Assembly (NCBI GenBank): GCA_946807835.1
Contig: OX327704.1
Span: 3,472,001 to 3,536,000 of the forward strand
DNA: 64,000 nt
Origin: Ailanthus altissimus
Lineage: Eukaryota > Streptophyta > Magnoliopsida > Sapindales > Simaroubaceae
Reading direction: 5' to 3'
Shown here in pieces: positions 1 through 11,460 of this stretch. The notes under the pieces are model-generated. The model did no database searches, was not told the DNA's origin, and saw only the letters and a list, made by a program, of their open reading frames with translations. The stretch's first letter is position 1. Each line of letters begins with the position of its first letter. The position numbers and the translations under genes are program-made.

Positions 1-984
1 TTTAAAATTCTTTTAAATTTATAATTTTATCTTTTGAATGAAATGATTAAAATAAATAAATACTACTAACTCAATAATTATTTATTTTAATATAAAAATA
101 TTTATATCACATAACTCTTAATTTTTTATGTATACACTTTCTATTATTTCTTAAATTAATAGATATATAATATTTTGAATAATGGAAAAAAAAGATATAG
201 TAGAAAAATAACTTAAAAGAAAAAAAATTAAATTTTTTGCAAGTTTATAATTCTATTTGAAAGATATTACTTTATAAATGAAGTAACAATAATCATGTAA
301 AACATGTGCTAGAAAAAAAAATTAAAAGAAAAAAGTATTACAAATATTAAATAGGAACATTTTAAGAATAACTGAAATTTATTTATAATATTTTAAATTT
401 TTTATGGCTGTATTAACAAGTGGTCTATTATTACATAAATAAGTGGTGGAAATATTACCACCCTTTTATTTTTTTATTTAAGGTTTCATAAAAGCCCATC
501 CTAAATAATAAGAAAATTAAAATTACCACTATTTCTTACCACTTTTCTTTTTCTCACAATGTCAATAGCTACTCTTTTCTTTCTCCTCTCAAAAATCCAA
601 TATCTTTCTTAATCAAGGTTTCTAAAAAATTAAACAGGACGATTTTCAATTTATTGAATTGACTATTTTAATAAAGCTTAAAAACTTAATACTTATTATT
701 TTTTAATTAAATTGTTTTTTTTAATTAGTTCCTTCTACAAAGAATGCCTAGAGTATTGAGGAAAACAAATGAAATGATAGATCTCTAATGAAAATGCAGC
801 AGCACAAAGAAATTTTATAAAAAAGAATCAAAAGGAAAACAATCTTAAATCTCTATAAATGTAACAACACAAAGAAAATTAAAAAAACAATTGATAAGGA
901 AACCAATCGTGAGAAGGAAGAACCTTTATTTTAACCCATAATGATGGTCTAGTGTCACTGTTACTTATGAGTAAATTTTGAAAT
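1..984. other. AT-rich DNA without a recognisable gene
   Basis: This stretch is strongly AT-rich, with runs of A and T and no long open frame on either strand. The last ~200 bases (from about 790) may be a worn extension of the LTR that is clear from 985 onward, because both have A-rich stretches with similar words. The alignment is too weak to place an edge. Confidence 0.5.
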
Positions 985-1705
985 AGATATATATAGTTTG
1001 GCTTAAAATTATTTATGTCTACAGATGATTCATAATCCAACTTTTTATTATTGAAATAGATCATTAAGTATTTTTTTACATTATCAATGATCCCACAAAA
1101 TTTCTTAGTATCTCCCATAGAGACCTCTAAGTATTTACTCTTGATCACTATGACTCCCTAAGACCTTTTAGTATCTCATCATAAGAGATTTTTATAAGAA
1201 ACACAAGAATAGCCCGAGCATCTAAGTCAAAAAGATCTATGATGTTTCTCTTTTATTCACTCAAAAAACCTAAAGAAAAAACACTCCCCAAAGATTACAC
1301 CCTAGTGCACCACGCACTTAATGCCTATCTAGCTCCTCTATTCTCTCTTATGGTTACATCTTGAAACCTTAGGTGCGTGTCTTTCTCTTGTGTTTAGAAG
1401 GATTTATATAGTGAATAAAACACCCTTAGAAACCCTAAACCTATTTAGAATAAGAGTCCTTACTTGTAGGAGTCCTAATCCTACTTAAAGAAGTTAATTG
1501 CGCCAAAACAGAAAATATCCTAAAGTTGCCGCGTGAATAGTAATGACGTGAACAGTGCCACCGCATGAATAATACTCTTTTTTTTTTCTTCCGTTTTGCT
1601 CCTCCATTGTACACCCAATGCGTACTTGACTTTATAATGACTTTACTCTTGGTATTCATCTCAATTCTTGCCCATACAAGATTGCTGAATCACCAATTTT
1701 CAACA
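985..1705 (-). repeat. Element A 3' LTR, outer end lost
   Basis: This copy matches 3030-3756 over about 720 bases with scattered substitutions. Shared words include ATCAATGATCCCACAA and AGTATCTCCCATAGAGACC. The inner edge is the CAACA at 1701-1705, matching CCAACA at 3751-3756. The outer ~180 bases of the full LTR are not recognisable. The segment with repeated AACAGT words that lies at 3545-3630 in the other LTR is shorter here (about 1530-1570). Confidence 0.8.
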
Positions 1706-2771
1706 AATCATCTCTTTGATTTAAAATCTCTCTCCACGAAGCTAATCATCGTCACCCCTCCTTGACTAATGCTCACTAGCATTGTCTATAAGTTAAGTCC
1801 CAGGCTTAACTAAGGCTCTTGCGACTACGGTCTCCAAAGATTCTTGAATGCTGATGTCTAGAGTAGTTCAATGTTGTGATCTTCCATGTCCCGAAGACAC
1901 TATGACCATAACCCTCAATGGTGAAAACATATTCTCGCCATTGCTACTCTTCCTGCACATTCTCTTTCGACCCCTGCCACAAAGTGATATATCAAAAGCT
2001 ACTTTATGGTCTGTTTCAAATCAACAACCCTATATTGATCCCATTCTAAGTACTTTTCTACAAGCATATAGCCTCCATCTGTGCTTTATCACTCCCCGAT
2101 CCTTTTGCTTCCCATTTAGTATTCCTTCCTTATGCCTTCCATGAATCCCCCTATTTCGATTTAGTAGTCCCAAGTCCACTAGGTCTTTATGAAATGAGAA
2201 ATAAAATCTCATACCCAGTCTCTCCCTTGTCTTTTTTATTATGTAGTCTCAATCTTATTCTACCAATCCCTATGACTTACCATAAGCCATATTACTTCAA
2301 TTGGTAAATAAAAATTCTCCATGACTCATATGAAAACACTACCCTAGATCCCAAAAATAGTTCATCCATCAGACACTTATTCCTCGAGAAGCTCTCATGC
2401 GATCAAGGTCTTTGCCTAGTCATCCAACAGACTTGCAAATCTACCTTCCTTCTATATTTGTCTTTTTCTTAAGACTATCCTTTTGAGTGCCCTGGACACT
2501 TTTTGGATCTGCTCTTCAATCTTAATTGTTTTTCTTTTTTCATCTTTATTTTGTGTTCAATCTGAATGATTCTTCTAACTAGGACCTAGATGATGCCATC
2601 TTCTTGGTAGTCTCATTTTTAGGAGTGAGCCTTACTCAAAAAATAAAACTCCCCAGTAAGGCCATCATCTTTTTCTCTTTCAGATAATCATCTTCCATTT
2701 TGTTTTTTTCTTATATTTGTGAGTCCCCACTGCTGACAATCTTTGCCCTGCAATTTGACACTGCTGCCTAT
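1706..2771 (-). other. Element A interior, non-coding
   Basis: About 1.1 kb lies between the 3' LTR and the primer-binding sites. It has many stops in all frames on both strands. Read on the minus strand next to the primer-binding sites, it gives lysine-rich fragments that could be decayed gag, but no zinc knuckle, protease or RT motif is visible. I take it as the interior of a deletion derivative. Confidence 0.55.
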
Positions 2772-2843
2772 GCTCTGATACTAGTTTAGACTTCAACTCA
2801 AGCTCTGATACCAGCTTGGACTTCAACCTTGCTCTAATACCAG
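2772..2843 (-). promoter_or_regulatory. Three tandem primer-binding sites (tRNA-Met type)
   Basis: The plus strand shows gctctgatactag (2772-2784), gctctgataccag (2802-2814) and gctctaataccag (2831-2843). On the minus strand these read CTGGTATCAGAGC or near copies, complementary to the 3' end of initiator tRNA-Met. The copies are spaced 30 and 29 bases apart with similar spacers (ttcaactcaa, ttcaacctt). The copy next to the LTR, two bases away, would be the working site and carries one change. LTR retroelements normally have a single site. Confidence 0.8.
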
Positions 2844-2845
2844 TC

Positions 2846-3756
2846 TGTTACGGATATCAAATAATGCACTTCAATTTGACACCCCTATGGCATTAACTAA
2901 GCCACAACCTTAATACCCCTTTTACTCTATGCGCAGCGGAAAACCATAACTCACACCATAAGTAAGAACACATAAGATTAACACACCAATAAAGATAAAG
3001 AAAACAAACCAATTAATAAGACACAAGATATATGTGGTCCGGCCCAAAATTGCCTATATCTACAGAGGATCCAAAATTCAGCTTCTTAATATTGAAATAG
3101 ATTACTAAGTATTTTCTTACATCATCAATGATCCCACAAGACCCCTTAGTATCTCCCATAGAGACCTCTAAGTATCTACCTCTGATCACTATGACTCCCT
3201 AAAACCTCTTAGTATCTCCTCGTAAGAGATTTTTATAAGGAACACAAGAATAGCCCGAGCATCTAAGCCAAAGGATCTATGGTATTTCTTTTTTATTCAC
3301 TCAAAGAACCTAAAGAAAAAACACTCCCCAAAGGTTACACCCTAGTGCACCATGCACTTAGTGCCTACCTAGCTCATCTATTCTCTCTTATGGTTACATT
3401 TTGAAACCTTAGATGCTTGTCTTTCTCTTGTGTTTAGAAGAGCTTATATAGTGAATAAAACACCCTCAGAAACCCTAAACCTATTTGGAATAAGAGTCAT
3501 TACTTGTAGGAGTCTTAATCATACTTAAAGAGGCTAAAGTTGCTGCGTAAACAGTACCGTCGTGAACAGTACCCCGGATGAACAGTACCCGTCGCCGCGC
3601 GCAACAGTGCCGCGCATGAACAGTACTTGTTCTTTTTTCTTTCATTTTGCTCCTCCCTTGTACACCCAATGCGTACTTGACTTTATAATGAATCTACTCT
3701 TAGTATTCATCTCAATTCTTACCTATACAAGATTGTTGAATTACCAATTTCCAACA
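2846..3756 (-). repeat. Element A 5' LTR (911 bp)
   Basis: On the minus strand the LTR begins TGTTGGAAATTGG at 3756 and ends CCGTAACA at 2846. A TATA-like word (CTATATAAG, minus strand) lies near 3442-3450. At 3545-3630 there is a GC-rich cluster of repeated GTACTGTTCA-type words, read on the minus strand. The same word cluster occurs in the 3' LTR of element B. Confidence 0.8.
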
Positions 3757-4883
3757 TTGGCCAATGAGTGCTTATAGTCTGTTTAATTCTTGTGTAGCTC
3801 CTTAGATGTTGAAGTAACCTGGGGGGACAAGACCCTTGAAAAGGTGTCATCTGTCATTCCAGCTAAGGAGTTGAAGTATCTTGCCATTGAGCTTGCTAAT
3901 GTTGGTATGGTACTTCCTCTCTTTCTATTTTTTAGGTTGATAAGTGGGCATGGCCTGAATTTCTCTATGTTTCTTGCTAAAGAGGCTTCTGTTCCATCTA
4001 CCTTAGCTTCTATTTAAGCTTTTGCTAACTCCCAGAGGGTGACCCAAGATGATTATTGGGCTACTTTTAATGACCCAGCCCCCAGTGTAAATTCTTTAGT
4101 TTCCTTACATCACTTTAGAGGTGATAAGGGAAATTTTGAGGGGTGTTCAATTTCTACTGAGATCGTCCCTTTACTAGAGAGGTTAGTGAAAGGCGTGCCA
4201 AATTTTAATAGTAGTTAGTATATGATGCCACCCTTGAAGTGTGTGTTTACGAAGCAGGTGGAATGATGTAGCATAGTATGAGTTCAACCAAAATAGAGAA
4301 GCTGTCTGTGAGAGTGCTTAGGGCATGGAAGGGGTATGTACCGGGATTTTGCTATAAAGGTGCTTTTAAGACAATTGGACAAACTAGCGCAGATAGCTTA
4401 TAACATTGGCCATAGAAAGGAGGATCTGAAATTTTCAAGACTTAGATGAACTTTCTGCATTTCAAGTCAAGAATGAGAGCTTAGAGAAGTCCAAGACATA
4501 CTAGATTCAAGTTGGCTATTATTATATGGATAGGGCTAGTGTTAATGCTACAAATGAAGGCGTAGGCCATACTATTATGGCCTATTTTTAGATGTTTGAT
4601 CTTTCTTTTCTATCTGTACAACATATAATGAGGTATGCCTCTTTCGAGGATAACTTTTTTATAAAGTAGTTATGAAACTATAGAGCTTTCCAGATCATCT
4701 TGCATTTGGTTAATTCTCACGCAACATGATATACATTATATATATTGAAACATATTTCTATATGCTGTGTACTTGAGCACTTGTTAGAAATAACAGGATA
4801 GAATGATTTTTATGAGGATTATTTGATCTCTTATCATTTTGTGGCTATGTTGAGGCCTCAAGTTTCATGTTAAATCTTTGCTT
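3757..4883 (+). pseudogene. Unrecognised degenerate coding stretch (3790-4580)
   Basis: Plus-strand frames from 3790 to about 4580 read as protein-like sequence in pieces. One frame is open from 3790 to 4017. After its stop the same frame continues with AFANSQRVTQDDYWATF and LVSLHHFRGDKGNFEG, then breaks up. Base composition is less AT-rich than its surroundings, which fits former coding sequence. No domain is recognised. It could be a gag-like part of an old element or a captured gene fragment. From 4581 to 4883 nothing can be read. The stretch is bounded by element A on the left and the pararetrovirus on the right. Confidence 0.3.
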
Positions 4884-5970
4884 TTAATGATAGACATAAA
4901 ACAGTATTCTGCACATCTCACCACCATTATCAATAGACCGTCCTATTCTTTGAGTTAAAGACTGCTCCATCTCTTTTTCAGAAGACAATGATAAAAATCT
5001 TTGAACCAATCTAGGAGTAGGCCCCCATCTACATTGATGACATTCTGCTCTTGTCGAAAAGTGTTGATGAACATCAGAATCTCCTTTTAAGATTTGGTAG
5101 CATTCTATAAGAAAAAGGCATTATAATCTCACCCACCAAGTGCCATGCAGGACTTAAAGAAATAGATTTTTTGGGGATGCAGATAAAGAATGGACAATAC
5201 GAGCTTCAGCCCCACATCGCGGAACAGCTAACCAGATTCCCTGACGAAAACTTAACAAAAACCCAAATTCAACAATTTCTTAATATCGTGAATTATATGT
5301 CAGATTTCATACAACATCTTTCTTAGATAACAAAGCCTCTGTTTCACATGCTAAAAAGGAATCCCCCACAGTGGCAACACCAACAAATAACAACTGTAAA
5401 AATTTCTTAAAGAAAAAGCAACAAGACTGCTACTTTTACAAATCCCATTACATGGCAAAAGTGACTATCATTGGAGGGCCATCCTCCTAGAAGAAATCGA
5501 TGGAAAGAGAAAAATATGTGGGTACAAAAGTGAAGTTTTTTCGGACTCAGAACTTCATTACCACAGTACCTTCAAGGAAGTCTTGGCGATAAAGCGGGCA
5601 ATTGAAAATTTTAAATTCCACTTGATTGGACATAAATTCATGGTTAAGCTAGATATATCAGCATTTTATCACATGCTGACATTCAAATAGAAACGGATTC
5701 CAAACCAACAACTGTTAAGATGGCAACTATAGTTTTCTAATTTTTCCTTCGAAGTAGAACATATTAAAGTCAAAGACAACACAGTTGTAGACTTTCTCTC
5801 CCGCAACCTTATAAATATTGATACCCCACTCACCAAACACGCAGACAAAAAGACCAAAGCACAATCTTATTCCACTATCCTCTTAATGGCAGTATCTTCC
5901 TCCTCTGTTCCACCAAAACCCTTCATCATTCATCCACCAGAACCATTAGTTCAAACCCCACTGAGCTTAT
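4884..5970 (+). pseudogene. Caulimovirid reverse transcriptase (C-terminal part) and RNase H
   Basis: The frame starts abruptly near 4884 and runs into the RT active-site region IYIDDILLLSK (about 5030-5062). The connection domain follows (QPHIAEQLTRFPDE). RNase H comes next, with ELHYHSTFKEVLAIKRAIEN and FEVEHIKVKDN ending in VDFLSR (about 5490-5815). The enzyme would copy pregenomic RNA into DNA. Several in-frame stops and at least one frameshift (between about 5380 and 5480) inactivate it. The N-terminal fingers of RT are absent here and are found at the other end of the viral insert (to 14680). A serine/proline-rich tail follows to about 5970. Confidence 0.85.
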
Positions 5971-6517
5971 AAAATGATATGCCATCAAAGTTGTTGAAGA
6001 AAATGGACGGAACACTCTAAGAACCCCTCTGTTCAACCTAACTTACCCCTTTTTTTATTTATTCACTATCACCCCTTTTGAAGCCTAGTCTAAAAGTGTT
6101 CTTTACCTGTTATGGTACCTGTTAGACTCGTACACTATTGCAATGGAGTTCATTGTCCTAAAAATAAAAAAGTGGCTCGAAACAATCTCGTCTAGCTATG
6201 ATGCAATCACATTTTTACAATGGTTCTTTCCCTGCGAACAATGGCTAATCAAGTTCAAAAGGCTAATACATCAACACAGTCAATCAAAAATGCTACCCAA
6301 AAGATTCCATATAGTTCTTCTCTTTCAACAAAAAAGAAGGATTATATCCAATCATGAGGTGTATTACTATCCCGTTGTTAAGGACTATTTAATGTTTTTA
6401 TACTCCCTTCAGCTGTTTCGAGACAACCACAAAGCAGAGATGCGAGACCTAGAAAGAGTCATTGCAGAAAAAAATTAGATCATCTCGTTGTCAGTATGGA
6501 TAGACCTTAAAGACTGT

Positions 6518-7913
6518 TGATGCGATATTTTTATATCTTAAAATTAAGTATAAGTATATAGTATCGTAACAAGTAATAAAAGGACTTAGTAAGTCAGATG
6601 TCAAACCCACAAGGATAATTTCTACATTTTAATCAAGTACTAAAATTATATCTTTCTGATAATTATTCAGAAAAATAAAATTTAAGAATGAATGCAGAAA
6701 ATATAAAAGCAAGACACAATGTAAAGAGAAATAGGTGATAGCAATATAGAGAAAACATAAGATTAATAATATCCCTCAATATTATTTCTAATGATTAATC
6801 TCTAATAATTAACTCTCTTAGTCTTTGTTATTGATCAAGATACTAATGTAGTCACAAGTCTCTTCCAATGTCATGTAAATATACCTTAATTTACCAAATA
6901 CCTATATTTCTATGGTACTTATATAAATTAAGATACATTAAGATTAGATCTTATTGATCATACATGCCAATTAGGTATATTTTTATCCTAAATTAAAACT
7001 TACATATGCAACATTGAATGTTACTCTACAATTATACATCAAATTACTTAGGTCTAAATATTATAATTCCTCTTCTGAGTTTATCAACAATATTACTAAC
7101 TCATTCACCATATATTGGCCAGATATATTGAAGCATTAAGAACAAGTAATTTGAATAACAAAGGTATAAGTTTATTAAATATTCAAAAGATATGACAATT
7201 AAGCATATATATTGAGTTCAAGTATTAACCCTAGAAAATAAATTTAGTTCTTGGCTACAAGAGAACAGCAGTAAAAATAATAATAAATCATGATACAATC
7301 AATTGCAAACCGATATAGATGTCGAATTTATCTTGATTGCACTGACTAAGATACTCTTGATACCGAAGAACGCCTTGAATCTCTCTCTAAGGTTGCTTCA
7401 ATTAAACTCCTATTACTCTCTAACACTTGTGCTCTATATTCTTGCTATTCTTGATTTGCTCTAGGGTCTCTAGGTTGATTCTTAAAGGCTGGGGATGAGT
7501 GGCCTTTTATAGGAATTGATATGAGCTTTAAAATCTCAATTCTCGTCGGATTAGAACTCGCACTACCGCTGAGGCGCTAGATGCTGTCGTTGGGGTGCTG
7601 CGTGTAAAAGGCCGCACACCTGAAGCGGTGGAGTGATGGCGCTGGCCTGTTGCTGGCTCGCTACGGGCCTTGCTTTGGGGCGCCAGTCACGACTTCAACA
7701 GGTCATCTTTTCAGATTTTCTTATTTCGATCACTGTTCCAGCACTAGGGCAAAAATCCTTGTGGTACTGGGGTGATAGATCCATACTTTGAAAAATTTTC
7801 ATTCAAGTTCCTATAAATAACAATAATGAACATAAATAGTCATTTATTTTTATAAAATAATAAAATATCAAAATAAAAATATGAGAAAATATATAACAAA
7901 TATGCCCTTATCA
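6518..7913 (-). repeat. Solo LTR, gypsy-type, 1396 bp, TSD ACTGT
   Basis: The segment reads TGATGCG...CCTTATCA on the plus strand and TGATAAGGGC...GCATCA on the minus strand. It is flanked by perfect ACTGT duplications at 6513-6517 and 7914-7918. A minus-strand TATA box (TATAAAAGG, plus-strand 7503-7511) sets the orientation. A GC-rich block at 7545-7700 stands out against the AT-rich rest. No internal region is present, as expected after recombination between the two LTRs of a full element. Confidence 0.9.
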
Positions 7914-8161
7914 ACTGTGCCCCATTGGGAAACCACATACGACGAATTTTTATATAGACTCTACCAAGCGTCCAACATCTACCAATATAGACAAAGTGAA
8001 CAACATCAACATTACCTTTTAACAATACTACTAGTACAGCCGGGCCAGAATTGATCATGAAAACTCTCTTCCCATAATCATTCCATTAGAACTTCATGAG
8101 ATAGACACACAAATGCATGATGTCCCACCTACCCCCACAGATCCACTTGACTTATCCCTAT

Positions 8162-9571
8162 TGATGAACACTTGAAATTATAAATTTAATAAGAGTTTTA
8201 TATCATTGTTTTGTATTACTAGTGTATTTAATTTTCTTAACTTAAGTATGTTTACAGTATTGTACCTAATTATCTTTTAACTATTTTATGGTAGGTTCGA
8301 TAAAATAGGCATAACTTTCTGCCTAAAGATCCAATTAGAGTGATTCTTGATTCTGTGAAGATCTGACTCAATGGACTAATATATTTTATTTTAGAAAGTA
8401 TTTGAAATTTGAGCGTTTAGAGGGTGAAAATAGCCTAGAACAAAACTGATTTGCAGTACAGGTCCAATCCGAACAGTTATCAATATTGGGCCCATAACTA
8501 TTGAAATACGTATCTAATATTTATGAGAAAACTTAATTTGAAAAAATAAGAGACTTATCTACACTTTGATGTTTTGGAGGATAGCTAATTCGGACCACAT
8601 CAATTCCGAATTGGATAATCAAGTGGGTGCATTAATGATAATCAATGCAAATTATATGCCACCGTTCTTGAATTGGATAATCAAGTGGTTCCCTCTAAAT
8701 TTGTTTCAATTTATCCATATTTTTCTATAAATAGGTGGCTTGTTTATGCCCAAAGTGTATAATTAGAGAGTTAATATTTAGTTCAAAATACTTGTCTTTT
8801 GTATTATCTCTTTGTAATATTATTTCTCTTGTTTACTATTAAGTCATGTTATTTCTTCTTCCATTTCTTTTTTTTTTCTTTAGTTTTATTATGTCCAAAT
8901 AATTTTCTTTATGATAAGGTGAAAGGGTGAAACTCTTGACAAGGTAATACTTAACTCTTATTTATGAATTTAATGTTTTATTCTTAAGTTATGCAAATTT
9001 ATATATGATGTATTTATTTTATTTGTAATAATAATACCGTTTCTTCTAAGTGGTGCATCTTGATTTATTATTGACAAACTTTATACTTGGCACAATAAAT
9101 TCTTGAAACCATTTACAAGATTTGGTGTATATACCATTTCTTGTAAAGTGAGAGTTTTGATTTATTGTAGACAAATATAAAGATTGACATAATAAATACT
9201 TGAACCCATTTATAAGATTTGGTGTATAATAATTGAAAGAAATAAATATTAATCAATATATAAATGATGATGAACTTTAATTATTATATTTTCTAGTTGG
9301 AACCTTTTTTATGTGAGGATTCTAATTGAGTTATAAAAAGAGATTAATATATTCTTACTTCTTATGCCAAGAGTAAATCCCTCTAACCTTAACTTTTATT
9401 TGAATTGGTTAATTGAACTAAAAGTGTTTATAATTTGTAATTGCCTTAAAAGTGTTTATAATTTGTAATTTTAATTCTACTTCCCTGTGGATCGACCCCA
9501 TTCTCACCGGGTTATTTATTACTTTAAAAATCCTGCACTTGCGAATAAACTCTTATATTCTGGACGTGTCA
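8162..9571 (+). repeat. Solo LTR, gypsy-type, 1410 bp, TSD CCTAT
   Basis: The LTR begins TGATGAACACTTG and ends GGACGTGTCA, with perfect CCTAT duplications at 8157-8161 and 9572-9576. A plus-strand TATA box, CTATAAATAG, lies at 8726-8735. Near the 3' end the words CCCTGTGGATCGACC and CACCGGGTTATT are typical of plant Ty3/gypsy LTR ends. Its start resembles the 3' LTR of element F (TGATGAACAC at 56876), so the two families are related. Confidence 0.9.
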
Positions 9572-9797
9572 CCTATCTATGTACCAAGATGCTCAACCTC
9601 CACCTACTGAGTCACAAGTCCAACAGGAAGCAAGACTGTTATCCAGTGAACTTACATCATAAGAGGCCGAAATCTGTGAAGAAAGCTCCGACGACATCAA
9701 AATCGTAGAACAATTCAGGGAAAAGTATGAAAGAACAAGAGCCAAACCTGTCTGGAAACAGTTCAATTTTAACGGAAGTCCCAATAGGTCCAACTAG

Positions 9798-10016
9798 TCA
9801 AACTTCAGATCTTAAGCCACGTGATAAAAGTAATCCTCAAAAGCTGAGTCTTGGTGCTCATAATTATCACGTGGCCCAACATTATGTTATATTTTTTACT
9901 ACTATCCTTTTTACTTTTGTCCAATTAATTTTCTTGTATGGTGGTCTGCGTGCCACGTCTAAAGCTTGCTTTTTACTGTTATGTTGTTTGTATCGGGAGT
10001 CCTAGGCTATATAAAG
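9798..10016 (+). promoter_or_regulatory. Caulimovirid intergenic promoter
   Basis: This non-coding stretch lies between the end of the second ORF and the leader. It has a clear TATA box, TATATAAAG, at 10008-10016. Two CACGTG boxes (in gccacgtgat near 9819 and tcacgtggcc near 9868) and a CCACGT word near 9953 lie upstream; these are G-box type elements in plant promoters. In this family the promoter drives the more-than-genome-length pregenomic RNA. Confidence 0.7.
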
Positions 10017-10405
10017 CCACTCCCTCCTTTGTAGAAAGCAAACCTAAACGAACAAAAAACAAAACCTCTTTTCTCTTATCCTATGAGTTTCTAAATCTCC
10101 TTCCGGTTGTTCTCTAAGTTTGCCTTAGGCAAAAAGTATAAAATGAGTTGATCCATTTTTATAAGTTTTAAAAAAACTTACCCAGTTAAGTATGCTCTAT
10201 AGTTGCCCTGCTTAAGGGATCCTCTGTATTAGAAAGACTAAAAATTTAAAAAAAAACCTTATTTTCAATTTTCGGATTCGAATCCTGTTTGAGGAGTTGC
10301 ACTGGGTCATGTAAAAGGCTAGGCCATGTAAACCCACCAAGGCAAAGGGCCGTTAAGGGTGTTTGGCCAAAGCATACCTCATAATCCAATTTTGACTCCT
10401 CTTAC

Positions 10406-10418
10406 TGGTATCAGAGCC
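10406..10418 (+). promoter_or_regulatory. Caulimovirid primer-binding site (tRNA-Met)
   Basis: The word TGGTATCAGAGCC is complementary to the 3' end of initiator tRNA-Met, the minus-strand DNA primer of this virus family. It lies about 370 bases after the expected RNA start, behind a non-coding leader (10040-10405) with short open frames. It marks the conventional origin of the viral map. Confidence 0.85.
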
Positions 10419-10779
10419 CATTCACTTTTGTTTGTACGTATATTTTAAGGGTTTTAACTCTATCAACTCATATTATCTTGGTACCTAAGGTTACTGAAGC
10501 GAAAATCCATATTTTACCATTATAGAGCCTTCTTCATCTGAGTTAATTATTCATTTCTCAGTCTTTGCTCCTTCCCCAGCTACCCTTACTCATTCTCCTT
10601 CCCTCAGATCTACTGATTCTTTACGAATGGACTATTTGTACGAGATCTCTTACCTACTAGAAGAAAACAAAGTGCCTGTAGCTAATCTTCCCATAATCAA
10701 CCCTATCATGCCTTTCTCAAACCACAAAAGTCCCTTTCTACCTCTCTCAAATAATTAATAACTCCACACCGTATCAAAA

Positions 10780-11460
10780 CTAAAGAATATGTGCAAACAA
10801 CCAAATTTGACCAACACTTCCTCCCCGCTTCAACCGAAGAATAGGTAGTAACCCTCAGGTTCCTTGAGGACCTTCTCCCTCACAAGTTAAAACAAGGCTA
10901 CACTCACATGCACTTTGGTGCTGTCAGATTTTTCTTAACCCTCCATGGCCGAAAAGGGCTTGAAACTATTGCCCACATTGCTTTACTTGATGGACGCTTC
11001 TCCAGATACAAAGATGCTTGTATCGGCACGATGCAAATAATATTGAATGTCGGCACAGTGTTAATTACTCTGTACCCCAACATTTGCATGCCTCTTGCAA
11101 ATCTCAGCTTGTTTTCAACACTAAAAGCACAAATCCACATTATGGGGGCAGTATCAAAAGGAAACACATACTTAGCCACACTTCACTATCAAATGGTCTA
11201 TCGAGTCCAAAATCATACCTTGGATTTTGGGATATCTCATATGAGCCAAGATGTCATTCTACTCTCTGTAGAATCCAACAAGGTGCCAACATGTACCTAT
11301 GTACCTAAAAAGCTCTCCAACGAAGAACTAGTAAAACTCATTCCAAATACGTGGATAACAAAGTATGAACAAAACCACAAACAGTCTCAACCACCCAAAC
11401 CACTACAATATACAAACATAGTTTCTTTTAGAGATGTGACAGATAAACTGAGATTTTTTT
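10780..11460 (+). pseudogene. Caulimovirid movement protein (30K superfamily), degenerate
   Basis: The frame is open from 10908 to 11462 and can be followed upstream through a stop to about 10780. It shows MHFGAVRFFLTLHGRKGLE, IALLDGRF, IGTMQIILNVGTVLITL and ATLHYQMVYRVQNH, the core beta-strand pattern of caulimovirid cell-to-cell movement proteins. The region ends near KKLSNEELVKLIPNTW. The movement protein would widen plasmodesmata for virus spread. It is the first domain of the large ORF in petuvirus-like genomes. From about 10500 to 10780 other frames are protein-like, so the N-terminal part has frameshifts. Confidence 0.75.

Larger units (their letters stand above)
985..3756 (-). mobile_element. 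Element A: minus-strand LTR retroelement with a short, non-coding interior
   Basis: Two direct repeats (985-1705 and 2846-3756) flank 1.14 kb of interior. The right copy is the 5' LTR. Read on the minus strand it starts TGTTGG and ends TAACA, and it is followed at once by tRNA-Met primer-binding sites. The interior has no open frame with recognisable gag or pol domains, so this is a non-autonomous or internally deleted element. Its LTRs share sequence with those of element B (14687-15176), for example the minus-strand words GACTCCTACAAGTAA and GACTCTTATTCCAA. A and B therefore belong to one family. The left LTR is worn or truncated at its outer edge, so no target duplication can be read. Confidence 0.8.
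6143..9797 (+). pseudogene. Caulimovirid second ORF, split by two solo LTRs
   Basis: Three pieces lie in one direction: 6143-6512, 7919-8161 and 9577-9797. The first is open for 111 codons and ends MRDLERVIAEKN, and its frame continues past a stop up to the first LTR. With each LTR plus one target-duplication copy left out, the reading frame carries on, which shows the pieces were one gene. The last piece is acidic and Gln-rich (TESQVQQEARLLSSEL) and stops at 9795-9797. The function of this ORF in this virus group is not established. Internal stops in all pieces make it inactive. Confidence 0.65.

Noticed and set aside
3905..3945. Possible intron (GTATGG...TTTTTTAG) inside the unassigned coding stretch
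   Set aside because: About 31 bases is too short for a plant intron.
10908..11179. Minus-strand open frame over the movement protein region
   Set aside because: It is antisense to a frame with clear movement-protein motifs and has no features of its own.
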